Below, piece after piece: positions 9,707 to 18,867 of a DNA stretch of 64,000 nt. The stretch is from Paracoccaceae bacterium (GTDB lineage Bacteria > Pseudomonadota > Alphaproteobacteria > Rhodobacterales > Rhodobacteraceae): assembly GCA_022763485.1 (NCBI GenBank), contig JALEGX010000086.1:1-64000 (forward strand), read 5' to 3'. The notes below the pieces were generated by a model. The model searched no databases. It saw only the letters and a program-made list of their open reading frames with translations, and was not told the origin of the DNA. Each line of letters begins with the position of its first letter. Position 1 is the stretch's first letter. The position numbers and the translations under genes were made by a program.

Positions 9707-10558
9707 TCAGATGGTGTAGACCTCAAGGTCCTCGGCAATACCCGACGGGCCGTCAAAATGATCGGCCATCTCCTGACGGGCGCTTGCATGTCCTTCTTCG
9801 CTGTCCATATGGATCCGGAAGTGGGAAATCAGCAACCGCTTGACGCCAGAGGCCTGCGCCGATTTGGCGATATCCTCGGGGGTCGGGGAAAACTGCGAAA
9901 TGGCGGGATGCACGTCGTCCGACGACAGACGGTAGCACCAATGCACCAGGAAATCGGCATCGCTTTGCAGCTCCGACAGGGCCGGGCAAATGCCCGCATC
10001 ACCGGAATAGACAAACTTCTTGTCTCCCGCGGTCACCGAAAATGCCATGCAGTCAAAAGCCGGTTGAGCATGGGGGACTTCGCAGCTCTGCAAGGACCAC
10101 CCGTTGCCCTCGAAGGAAAAGCCGGGGGAAATCTCTGTCACCTCGGGCGCGGGCCAGGGCCGCGGCAGCGCGCCACCCCGGGCGACCCAGACCTGTTTGG
10201 ACGGCTCCAGCTCTGTCCGCGCGACCAGATCGGGCGACAACACGCCATCCTTGCCGAACAGCAGCTCGGTCTGTCGCGCGATGGGCTTTGGACCCCAGAC
10301 TTTCAGCGGCGGCGCGCCCTCATCCCAAGCCGCATGCACCAGCCGGGCATAATCCATCATGTGATCGGTATGCAGATGGGTAAAGAACAGATGGGTAATG
10401 TCGCTGGGCAGACGGCCAGAACGCACCAGATTGTCAAAGACGCCGCCACCGCAATCGAACAGGATCTTGTCCTCTCCGATCTCCAGCAGATATCCCGACG
10501 ACGCACGACGGATATAGGCCTCGGGCGATCCCGAGCCAAGAATGGTTAGTCTCATCAA
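9707..10558 (-). CDS. MBL-fold metallo-hydrolase (RNase Z-like)
   Basis: THLHTDHMMDYARL metal-binding motif, LGSGSP N-terminus, FVYSGDAGICPAL. Confidence 0.85.
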   Translation of the reverse strand: MMRLTILGSGSPEAYIRRASSGYLLEIGEDKILFDCGGGVFDNLVRSGRLPSDITHLFFTHLHTDHMMDYARLVHAAWDEGAPPLKVWGPKPIARQTELLFGKDGVLSPDLVARTELEPSKQVWVARGGALPRPWPAPEVTEISPGFSFEGNGWSLQSCEVPHAQPAFDCMAFSVTAGDKKFVYSGDAGICPALSELQSDADFLVHWCYRLSSDDVHPAISQFSPTPEDIAKSAQASGVKRLLISHFRIHMDSEEGHASARQEMADHFDGPSGIAEDLEVYTI

Positions 10559-11995
10559 TCAGTTCTCCAGCTTTGGCGGTGGGGTCGCGCCGGGCGCGCC
10601 CAGTGTCAGGGCGCGTGCGCGTCCCCCGTGTGAGGCAATCAGCGCGGCCTGGTCGGTGAACGCCTGTGCATCCACGGCCTCGGGATCACAGATCTGGCGC
10701 AGTTCCTGTTCCATCAGGGCCAGTGTCGCGGCGTAGTCAGGATGGGCCGCCAGATCATTCAGCTCTTCCGGGTCGGTCTCCAGATCAAAGAGCTCCGGCG
10801 CAAAACCCACGTAGTGATGGTATTTCCACCGCCCCTTGCGCAGCATGAAGGCCCCGGACACTGCGCCCGCGGCGTGATACTCCGAAAATACGGGCCGGTC
10901 CGGGTCTGTGGCTTCTGTTGCGATGGTCTCCAGCGGTTTGGCGCCGGGCGCCGCATCAAGGCTCTGCCCGAAATGCGAGGCCAGCATACAGGACAGATCC
11001 AGCAGGCTGACCGGCGTTTCACATTCCCCCACCGGCACGCCGGGCCCCGACAGGATCATCGGCACAGCCACGCTTTCCTGATAGAGGTTGGATTTGCCCC
11101 ACAGGCCGCGCGCGCCCAGATTGTCACCGTGATCGGAGGTGTAGACAATCGTCGTGTTTTCACCGAAGCCGCTCTGCTCCAATGCCGACAGGATCTGTCC
11201 GACATTGTGGTCCAGCCATGTGCAGAGCCCCAGATAGCTGGCGATCGCAACCTTGCGTTCGGTGTCATCCTGAAACTTTGCCTCACTGTCCATGAAGGCA
11301 TTCTGTTTTTCGACCCAGTCATGCCGCGCATGGCCATCACGGGGGTGCAGCTTGGGCTCGGGCAGCGTGTCCAGCGGGTAGAGGTCAAAGAACTCCTGCG
11401 GCACGACCAGCGGGAAATGCGGTGCGACCAGCCCGACATAGAGGCACCACGGGCGCTGATCCTCAGAGGCGGCCCGCTCTTGCAGCCAGCGGGTGGTCCG
11501 TTCGGTCACTGCGGCGTCGTATTCGGTATATTTTGAATGGCCGGGTCCGATGTAGTCGCCCAGCATTCGGCCCTTGCCGTAAACCCGCTCATCTTCCTTG
11601 CGGATGGAGGCCCAGACCATACCAACCCCGCCGGCCACCATCATCGGCAGATGCTCGGTATCGAACCCGGCCGGATCCTCCTCGGCACGATAGTGCAGCT
11701 TGCCGATGCTTTCGACAGGGACGTCGGCACCCTGCAACGCATGTCCCCACCCCCGGATTGAACCGTCATAGGGCATGGCATTGTCCCACAACCGGGTCTG
11801 ATGCGCATATTTGCCGGTGGCAAAGCTGGCCCTTGCGGGAACACAGATCGGTGAGGGTGTATAGGCGTTGGTAAACCGCGTCCCCCGCGCTGCCAGCCCA
11901 TCCAGATGCGGGGTCTGCACCAGCGGATGCCCCGCGCACCCCAGGGCCCGCGCCTGATGTTCATCAGACATGATGACCAACATGTTCGACGTCAT
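10559..11995 (-). CDS. Type I sulfatase (alkaline-phosphatase superfamily)
   Basis: Catalytic CxPxR: CVPARASFATGKYAHQTRLWDN; VYTSDHGDNLGARGLWGKSNLYQESVAVPMILSGPG. Confidence 0.88.
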   Translation of the reverse strand: MTSNMLVIMSDEHQARALGCAGHPLVQTPHLDGLAARGTRFTNAYTPSPICVPARASFATGKYAHQTRLWDNAMPYDGSIRGWGHALQGADVPVESIGKLHYRAEEDPAGFDTEHLPMMVAGGVGMVWASIRKEDERVYGKGRMLGDYIGPGHSKYTEYDAAVTERTTRWLQERAASEDQRPWCLYVGLVAPHFPLVVPQEFFDLYPLDTLPEPKLHPRDGHARHDWVEKQNAFMDSEAKFQDDTERKVAIASYLGLCTWLDHNVGQILSALEQSGFGENTTIVYTSDHGDNLGARGLWGKSNLYQESVAVPMILSGPGVPVGECETPVSLLDLSCMLASHFGQSLDAAPGAKPLETIATEATDPDRPVFSEYHAAGAVSGAFMLRKGRWKYHHYVGFAPELFDLETDPEELNDLAAHPDYAATLALMEQELRQICDPEAVDAQAFTDQAALIASHGGRARALTLGAPGATPPPKLEN

Positions 11996-12468
11996 TCTTT
12001 ACCATCCATTTCGTCTACGACCGCGTCCAGCTTCTGCAGCGCATTGAACAGTTCACGCTGCTCATCCGGGGTCAGGCTGCCCATCAGGCGTTCCTGTCGC
12101 GCGCGCATGTGCGGCCGGGCGCGATTGAAATGTTCCAGCCCTTTCGGCGTGAAGTCGATGTAGTGGGCGCGCTGATCTGATTCGCAGGTTTCGCTGGAAA
12201 TCAGGCCGCGATCGAGCATCGACTTGATCGCGCGGCTCAACTGGCCCTTGTCCAGATTCGTCTGCCGGATGATTTCTGAGGGCGTGATCTTTCCCATCGT
12301 CTCCAACGTCACGAAAACCCGCCACTGCATCAGCGACAAATCCGAGCTTTCCTTAAGGATTCTATTCGCTTGCGCGTTCAGCCGGGCGTGCAGACGGGAC
12401 ACGCGAAAGGTGATCATCTGCTGAAGATGCGCCCGTGTGACCGTCTGTTCTGGATCGTCTTTTGCCAT
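11992..12468 (-). CDS. MarR family transcriptional regulator
   Basis: MarR wHTH (SLMQWRVFVTLETMGKITPSEIIRQTNLDKGQLSRAIKSMLDRGLISSETCESDQRAHYIDFTPKG). ATG at 12468 (MAKDDPEQTV) preferred; the longer ORF to 12522 starts at a TTG inside the operator palindrome. Confidence 0.88.
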   Translation of the reverse strand: MAKDDPEQTVTRAHLQQMITFRVSRLHARLNAQANRILKESSDLSLMQWRVFVTLETMGKITPSEIIRQTNLDKGQLSRAIKSMLDRGLISSETCESDQRAHYIDFTPKGLEHFNRARPHMRARQERLMGSLTPDEQRELFNALQKLDAVVDEMDGKE

Positions 12469-12508
12469 TGTCTCTGCTTTCCGCTTTCTCCCAAGACTGA
12501 CCCCTTTA

Positions 12509-12544
12509 AGTTGATGTGTCAACTTTTTAGTTGACGCGTCAACT
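12509..12544. promoter_or_regulatory. Tandem palindromic operators (candidate MarR sites)
   Basis: AGTTGATGTGTCAACT (12509-12524) and perfect AGTTGACGCGTCAACT (12529-12544), centres 20 bp apart, in the divergent marR/tctC promoter region. Confidence 0.75.
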
Positions 12545-12587
12545 AGTCTTGAAGCAAGCTTTGAGGAACAAGATCAGGGAGAGAGAC

Positions 12588-13538
12588 ATGAAACGTATTT
12601 TCAAAGCAGGCATCGCGGCCCTGGGCGCCGTGGTTGTGGCAACCTCGGCCTTTGCAGCGGACTGGACGCCGCCCGGTCCGATCAAGCTGATGATCGGGTT
12701 CAAGGCCGGCGGCGGCGCCGACACCCAGGCCCGGCTGATCGCCGAAGAGCTGGAAGCGCGCATGGGGTGGAAGTTCATCCCCGAGCAAGTCACCGGCAAG
12801 GGCGGGCTGAACCTGGCAAACGCGCTGAAGGGTCAGCCCAACGACGGCACCGCCATCGGGTTGGTCGTGACCGAAACCCTTGGCTACAACATGGCAGCCG
12901 CAAATGCCGGCATGACCCCCGATGACTTCACCGGCCTGACCACGACGGCTGGCTTCCAAATGGGCGTTGTGGCCCGCACCGACAAAGGCTGGGCCACGTT
13001 TGACGACATGATTGCCGCTGCCAAGGCAGGTCAGGACGTGCGCTTCGGCGCCATGAGCCCGAAGCTGGCCGACCTCGCCTATCTGCTGGGCAAGGCGCAG
13101 GGCGTTGATTTCAACATCGTCAACGTCAAGGGCGGCAAAGGCGTGATGAACGGTGTCAACGCAGGGGATCTGGACGTCGGCTTCATGGCCGGGATCCAGA
13201 CCAAGGGCGTGGCAGCCGGGGATCTGGTCAATCTGGCCTCTGCCCTGTCCGTGCCGCTGGTCCAGACCCCGGAGGCACCGACCTTTGGCGATCTGGGTGT
13301 AGAGTTCAGCGCCGACGGCTACTTTGTCTTCATCGGCCCCGCCGGGATGCCCGACGATGCACGCGCGGCCCTGTCCAATGCCATCTCCAGCGTGGTGAGC
13401 GACGACAGCACCAAGGCAGGCGGTCTGATCAAGAAGGCCTTCGGCGGACCCGCAGCCATCTCGGGCGATGCGCTGACAGAACTTCTGGCAAATGATTATG
13501 CCAGCGCCGGTGCCCTGCTGGACGCAGCATCCGAGTAA
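12588..13538 (+). CDS. tctC: Tripartite tricarboxylate transporter substrate-binding protein (TctC/Bug family)
   Basis: Signal peptide MKRIFKAGIAALGAVVVATSAFAA; WTPPGPIKLMIGFKAGGGADTQAR; followed by TctB and TctA. Confidence 0.85.
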   Translation: MKRIFKAGIAALGAVVVATSAFAADWTPPGPIKLMIGFKAGGGADTQARLIAEELEARMGWKFIPEQVTGKGGLNLANALKGQPNDGTAIGLVVTETLGYNMAAANAGMTPDDFTGLTTTAGFQMGVVARTDKGWATFDDMIAAAKAGQDVRFGAMSPKLADLAYLLGKAQGVDFNIVNVKGGKGVMNGVNAGDLDVGFMAGIQTKGVAAGDLVNLASALSVPLVQTPEAPTFGDLGVEFSADGYFVFIGPAGMPDDARAALSNAISSVVSDDSTKAGGLIKKAFGGPAAISGDALTELLANDYASAGALLDAASE

Positions 13539-13547
13539 CCCCTTTCT

Positions 13548-13582
13548 GGCCGGGCACGTGCAAGACACCGCCCGGCCTTTTT
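13548..13582 (+). terminator. Intercistronic terminator/attenuator between tctC and tctB
   Basis: GGCCGGGC-14 nt-GCCCGGCC followed by TTTTT. Confidence 0.7.
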
Positions 13583-13602
13583 GTATCCAGGCGGAGGTTG
13601 AC

Positions 13603-14169
13603 GTGGCGAATTTACCCAGAAGCAACTTGGTTCTAGGCCTGCTGACGCTCGCATTCGCGGTGCTGCTGCTTTTCGTCTGGATCCCTATGGATACGCAGAC
13701 CGGTCTCATGGAAAAGGTCAGGCGGCAGGTGGTGATCGGGGATGCCCTGGCCCCGACAGTGGCCGCCCTCTTCCTGATCCTGGGCGGCGGGCTGTTGGCG
13801 GTGGTTGAGCGTAATGCTGAAAATCAGCCACGGATGTCTTTGCGCGGGCTGGGGTTCACGGCAATCCTGATGACAATCGTTTTCGTCGGTTTGCTGGTGA
13901 TGCGCCATGCCGGTCCGCTCTCAGTCTGGATCGTCAACGCGGTGCAGGGCGGTGAGCTGGAGTACCGCCTGCTGCGTGACACCGCACCCTGGAAATACAT
14001 TGGCTTTTTTCTGGGCGGCACCTTTCTGATTTCGGGGGTGATCTCTTTGGTTGAGGGGCGTGTCACCGGCCGGACAGTACTGGTGGCGATCCTTGCCGTC
14101 GTGGTGATGATCTTCATCTACGACGTGCCTTTCGATGACCTGCTGCTGCCGCCGAACGGGGATGTCTGA
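13603..14169 (+). CDS. tctB: Tripartite tricarboxylate transporter small membrane subunit TctB
   Basis: Four hydrophobic helices; position between TctC and TctA; GTG start at 13603 with GGCGGAGG upstream. Confidence 0.75.
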   Translation: MANLPRSNLVLGLLTLAFAVLLLFVWIPMDTQTGLMEKVRRQVVIGDALAPTVAALFLILGGGLLAVVERNAENQPRMSLRGLGFTAILMTIVFVGLLVMRHAGPLSVWIVNAVQGGELEYRLLRDTAPWKYIGFFLGGTFLISGVISLVEGRVTGRTVLVAILAVVVMIFIYDVPFDDLLLPPNGDV

Positions 14170-15758
14170 TGGGAACCTTCGACTATATCCTGATGGGCAT
14201 TCAGGCGGTCTTTCAGGGGCCGGCGCTGTTTTCGATCCTCGGGGTCTCAATTTCAGTCACATTGGTGATGATCTTTGGTGGCTTCCTGACGGGGATCGCC
14301 GTGGGTGCAACGCCCGGTCTGGCCGGTCCCGTGGCCATGGCGATTGCACTGCCGATCCTGATTTCGGTCTTTGGCTATACGCCCGATGCACTGTTGCCGG
14401 TGATGGGCTTCCTGATCGGCATCATGAAAGGCGCAACAATCGGTGGAGCCGTCCCGGCGATCCTGTTCAACACGCCCGGAACACCGGATGCCTTCATGAC
14501 CACGCTGGACGGCTACCCTATGACCAAGCGCGGCAAGGCAAAGAAAGCCCTGCGGGTGGCGCATTTCGCCTCGGCCTCCGGTGACACCTTCTCGGACATC
14601 GTGCTGATCATCTGCGCGCCGTTTCTGGCACTGATGGTCGAGGCCTATCTGGACCTGCCGGAAAAGACCGCGCTGCTGATCCTGTCGCTCAGCTTCATTG
14701 CCACCGTCATCGGCGGCTCTGCGGCAAAGGGTCTGATTTCCACCGGGCTGGGCCTGCTGGCCGCCTATATCGGCACGGGTGAGGACTTCTATCCCCGCCT
14801 GTCGATGGGGCAACCCGCCCTCAGCCAGGGCTTTCCCATCGCCACTGCGGTGCTGGGCGTGCTGATCATCGGCGCGGTGCTGAAAGAGCTGGAGGACCTG
14901 TGGCGGCGCAAACGCGACAGCGGCACCCTGCCCGAGCATCGTGACAAAGGCGATCAACGGTTGCGGGGCGCGGACGTTCGGCGCCTGTTGCCCTATATCG
15001 GGCGCTCGGCCCTGATCGGCACCGCCATCGGCGCCCTGCCCGGTATCGGTTCCACCCTTGCGGCCACATTGGGCTACACGGTCGGCAAGTCACGCTATGC
15101 CCGCAAGAAGCGCCCCGACGCGCCAGAGTTCGGCCAGGGCGCAGCCGAAGGGATTGCCGCCACCGAGGCCGCCAACTCCTCGGTCTCCGGCGCCAACTTG
15201 ATCCCGGTGCTCAGCCTGGGCATCCCCGGAAACGCCGCTGCCGTGTTCCTGATCCTGGCGGCGGAAAGCATCGGCGGCTTCAACCCCGGCCCGTCGGTCT
15301 TTCGCTTCACCACCGACAGCGTGAACCCGGAACTGGTCGTGGCCTTCGGTCTGTTCACCGCGATGATGATCGCCAACCTGCTGAACTGGACCGTTGGTGG
15401 GCTGTTCATGCGGTCCATGGGCGTGATGATCCGCATCCCGAAACATGTGCTGCTGCCCAGCGTTCTGTTGCTGACCCTGACCGCGATCTATGTGCAGGAA
15501 ACCCGGATCGAAGCGATCTGGTTTGCCCTGGGCTTCGGGGTACTGGGATATCTGATGCGGGCCGTCGCAATCTCTCCGCTGCCGTTTGTCATCGCCTTCA
15601 TCCTGGGCGGCAAGCTGGAAGAGAACGCGCGCCAGGCTTTTGCCGCAACAGGCGGTGATCCCTGGTTCCTGTTCACCAATCCCGGGGCCGCCATCCTGAT
15701 GGCCATGGCGCTGGCCGTCATCATCCTGACCTCTCGCAAACAGAAAGACCCCGCATGA
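14169..15758 (+). CDS. tctA: Tripartite tricarboxylate transporter large permease TctA
   Basis: 529 aa; GIAVGATPGLAGPVAMAIALPI, GFLIGIMKGATIGGAVPAILFNTPGTPDA characteristic of TctA. Confidence 0.93.
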   Translation: MGTFDYILMGIQAVFQGPALFSILGVSISVTLVMIFGGFLTGIAVGATPGLAGPVAMAIALPILISVFGYTPDALLPVMGFLIGIMKGATIGGAVPAILFNTPGTPDAFMTTLDGYPMTKRGKAKKALRVAHFASASGDTFSDIVLIICAPFLALMVEAYLDLPEKTALLILSLSFIATVIGGSAAKGLISTGLGLLAAYIGTGEDFYPRLSMGQPALSQGFPIATAVLGVLIIGAVLKELEDLWRRKRDSGTLPEHRDKGDQRLRGADVRRLLPYIGRSALIGTAIGALPGIGSTLAATLGYTVGKSRYARKKRPDAPEFGQGAAEGIAATEAANSSVSGANLIPVLSLGIPGNAAAVFLILAAESIGGFNPGPSVFRFTTDSVNPELVVAFGLFTAMMIANLLNWTVGGLFMRSMGVMIRIPKHVLLPSVLLLTLTAIYVQETRIEAIWFALGFGVLGYLMRAVAISPLPFVIAFILGGKLEENARQAFAATGGDPWFLFTNPGAAILMAMALAVIILTSRKQKDPA

Positions 15759-17278
15759 CACGTCCCAACATACTGTTGATTTCCGCCGACCAGCAGCGTG
15801 CGGATTGCTTTGGCTTCATGGGCCGCAAGGTCAAAACCCCGCATCTGGATCAGCTGGCCGCCGATGGCACGCATTTCACCAGCTGCATTACCCCTTCTGT
15901 CGTCTGCCAACCCGCACGGGCCTCCATTCTGACCGGGCAACTGTGCCGGACCCATGGCGTGCATGACAACGGGATCGATCTGGATCCGGACGTCGGCGAA
16001 AAAGGCTGGGCCGGAGCGATGAGCGCCGCCGGGTATCAGACCTCGCTCTTCGGCAAGGCGCATTTTTCCACCTATCACACCTATGACCCGACCGGCACGC
16101 CGGAATGCCTGCAATCCGCCCAGCGCTACGGTGCAGACTGGAACGGCCCCTATATGGGGTTCGAGCATCTGGAGCTCATGCTGGTCGGCCATAACTGGTG
16201 GGCACCGGAGAAACCGCCGGGCGGGCAGCACTATGAACGGTTCTATCATGCCGACGGACGCGGGGACGAACGCACCAAACTGATGTGGGAAAACGCCGGA
16301 GACACCAAGAACGCCGCGCAGACCTGGCATTCGAAACTGCCCACCGCCTTTCACAACACCAGTTGGACCGCGGACCGGTTCATCGAATGGGTAAATCATG
16401 GCCGGGACACCGACAAACCCTTTGCCACCTGGGTAAGCTTCCCGGATCCGCACCATCCGTTCGACTGTCCCGAACCATGGTCCCGCCTGCATGATCCAGC
16501 CGATGTCGACCTGCCACCGCATCGCAGCCGCAATCTTGAGGGCAAACCCTGGTGGCACAAGGCAGCACTCGAAGGGGAACCGGCGGATCCGAAGTTTGCC
16601 GACATCCGCAAGGCCTACAGCCGCATTCCGCCACAGACGGATGAACAGCTGCGCGAAATCATCGCCAATACCTATGGCCAGATCGCCTATATCGACCATG
16701 AGGTCGGGCGTATGATGATCGCTCTGCAACAGGCCGGTCTGGATGAGAACACGATCGTCATCTACATCTCCGATCATGGGGACTGGCTGGGCGATCACGG
16801 GCTGATCCTGAAAGGACCCATGCATTACGAAGGGCTGCTGCGCGTTCCGATGATCGTGCGCGGACCCGGCGTTCCCGCAGGCAAACGCGTCGAAGAGCCG
16901 ATTTCCACTCTGGATCTGGGGCCGACCTTCCTGGACTACGGGCAAGCACGGCCGCTACAGACCCAGCACGGGGAGAGCCTGCGCCCGCTGCTGGAAAGCG
17001 ATGCCACGCGGGACTTTGCCCGCAACGAATGGGGCCTGCTGCCGGGACGGGTCGGCGTTGCGCTGGAACTGCGGACCGTGCGCACACGCACCCACAAGCT
17101 GACCGTTGATCTGAACTCTGGCGAGGGTGAACTGTACGATCTGGCCAATGACCCGCATGAGCTGGAAAACCTGTTCCACGCCCCGGAGGCCGCAGAGATC
17201 CGTCAACAGCTGATGGCGTTCATTCACAGCCGCCCGGATGACACGAAACCTGACCGGGTTCCGGTGGGCACCGCCTGA
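15755..17278 (+). CDS. Type I sulfatase / phosphonate monoester hydrolase-like
   Basis: CxPxR motif CQPARASILTGQLCRTHGVHDNG; IYISDHGDWLGDHGLILKGPMHYEGLLRVPMIVRGPG. Confidence 0.87.
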   Translation: MTRPNILLISADQQRADCFGFMGRKVKTPHLDQLAADGTHFTSCITPSVVCQPARASILTGQLCRTHGVHDNGIDLDPDVGEKGWAGAMSAAGYQTSLFGKAHFSTYHTYDPTGTPECLQSAQRYGADWNGPYMGFEHLELMLVGHNWWAPEKPPGGQHYERFYHADGRGDERTKLMWENAGDTKNAAQTWHSKLPTAFHNTSWTADRFIEWVNHGRDTDKPFATWVSFPDPHHPFDCPEPWSRLHDPADVDLPPHRSRNLEGKPWWHKAALEGEPADPKFADIRKAYSRIPPQTDEQLREIIANTYGQIAYIDHEVGRMMIALQQAGLDENTIVIYISDHGDWLGDHGLILKGPMHYEGLLRVPMIVRGPGVPAGKRVEEPISTLDLGPTFLDYGQARPLQTQHGESLRPLLESDATRDFARNEWGLLPGRVGVALELRTVRTRTHKLTVDLNSGEGELYDLANDPHELENLFHAPEAAEIRQQLMAFIHSRPDDTKPDRVPVGTA

Positions 17279-17321
17279 CGGAGCAGGTGAACCGCAGATA
17301 TGAGGTTACCAGTGGACACAC

Positions 17322-17351
17322 CCTCTGCCCTGTATCAAGCCGGGGCAGAGG
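17322..17351. terminator. Candidate bidirectional terminator hairpin
   Basis: CCTCTGCCC-12 nt-GGGCAGAGG, 9-bp stem between convergent genes. Confidence 0.5.
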
Positions 17352-17381
17352 CGCATTTTCGCCGCTCGGGGTTGTGTCAGC

Positions 17382-18866
17382 TTACCCCACCGCCGCCTGC
17401 CCTGCATGATTCCCGGCAAGCCGTCCAAACACGGACCCGTTAATCAGCCCGGTGCCACCGGGGTAGTTGAAGAAGAACACGCCCCCCACCAGTTCCCCGG
17501 CCGCATAGAGCCCCGGGATCGGCAACAGGTCATTGTCCAGCACTTGGGCGCTGTCGGGATCAATGCGCAGTCCGCCGAAGGTGAAGGTGATGCCACAGCC
17601 CACCTGATAGGCCTCGAACGGGCCTCGGTCGATGGTATTGGCCCAGTTGCTCTTGGGCACTTCCAGCCCTTTGGTCCAGCGCCCATCCTTGACGTTGGGG
17701 TCAAAGGCCGTGTCCTGATCCACGGCGGCGTTGTACGCTGCGACCTCGGCCAGAAACGCCTGCGGATCCACGCCCTCCAGCTTCTGCGCCAGCTCTTCCA
17801 ACGTGTTGGCCGTCACCTTGGTCACCCGCTTGATCCGGTATTCATCGCGCAGCAGGTGGGTGACCTTTGCGTCAAACACCTGCCAGGCAAACTGGTCCGG
17901 CTGGTTCAGGATCACCCGGCCATATTTGGCATAGGTGTAGTTGCGGAAATCGGCCCCTTCATCCACGAACCTGCGCCCTGTTGCATTGACCATGATGCCC
18001 CAGGGATAGGAATGCTTCTGGAAGCCGTCGCCTACGTCCAGATCACCGAATTCGGGCGCGTTGTAGTCCCAGCCCACTGCGTGACAGCCCGACCAGTTGC
18101 CATAGGTTGACGCCCCGGCCTCCATCGCCATCTTGATACCTTCGCCGGTGTTGAAACGCGAGCCGCGCACGCGCGCCATTTCCCACCCCGGTCCAAGATA
18201 CCGGGTGCGCATTTCCGGGCTGGCCTGAAAGCCGCCGGCCGCCACCACCACCGACTTGGCCCGCAGATCCTCCAGCTGGCCCTTGTGCCGTACCCGGACA
18301 CCGGTCACCGCATGTCCATCGGTCAGCAGTTCCACCGCGCGGGTCTCATAGCGGATCTCGACACCGCTCTCGCGGGCGATGGCGGTATGGGCGTCGACTA
18401 GCCCCGGACCCCCACCCCAGCTTTCCAGCGTCAGACCGCCCCAGAACTTGAACCGGCCGTCCACCTTGAAGGCCTGGCGGCCATAGATCGGCATGAACCG
18501 AATGCCTTTTTCGCGCATCCAGTGCATCGTCGCCCGAGACGAGCGCACGATGCGTTCGCACAAGGCCGGGTCGGTGCGAAAGCGGGTGACGCGGAACATG
18601 TCGTCAAAGAACTGCTCTTCGGTGTAGGTGCCGAAATCGGTGATCGCGATCTGTTCTTCCGACAGATCCGGGCACAGCGCCCGGATGTCGTCCACCCCGT
18701 CATAGGCAAAGCGGATCGCCCCCGCAGTGTAACGCGAATTGCCGCCGTTTTCGTCCTCGGGCGCGCATTCCAGCATCAGCACGCTGGCCCCCTTTTCGCG
18801 TGCGGCATGGGCGGCGCAGAAGGCGGCGTTGCCCGCCCCGATGATGATCGTATCCCAATGGGTCAT
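17382..18866 (-). CDS. FAD-dependent dehydrogenase, TcuA (tricarballylate dehydrogenase)/fumarate-reductase flavoprotein-like
   Basis: IIIGAGNAAFCAAHAAREKGASVLMLECAPEDENGGNSRYTAGAIRF; GGLRIDPDSAQVLD; LYAAGELVGGVFFFNYPGGTGLINGSVFGRLAG. Confidence 0.8.
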   Translation of the reverse strand: MTHWDTIIIGAGNAAFCAAHAAREKGASVLMLECAPEDENGGNSRYTAGAIRFAYDGVDDIRALCPDLSEEQIAITDFGTYTEEQFFDDMFRVTRFRTDPALCERIVRSSRATMHWMREKGIRFMPIYGRQAFKVDGRFKFWGGLTLESWGGGPGLVDAHTAIARESGVEIRYETRAVELLTDGHAVTGVRVRHKGQLEDLRAKSVVVAAGGFQASPEMRTRYLGPGWEMARVRGSRFNTGEGIKMAMEAGASTYGNWSGCHAVGWDYNAPEFGDLDVGDGFQKHSYPWGIMVNATGRRFVDEGADFRNYTYAKYGRVILNQPDQFAWQVFDAKVTHLLRDEYRIKRVTKVTANTLEELAQKLEGVDPQAFLAEVAAYNAAVDQDTAFDPNVKDGRWTKGLEVPKSNWANTIDRGPFEAYQVGCGITFTFGGLRIDPDSAQVLDNDLLPIPGLYAAGELVGGVFFFNYPGGTGLINGSVFGRLAGNHAGQAAVG

Positions 18867-18867
18867 G

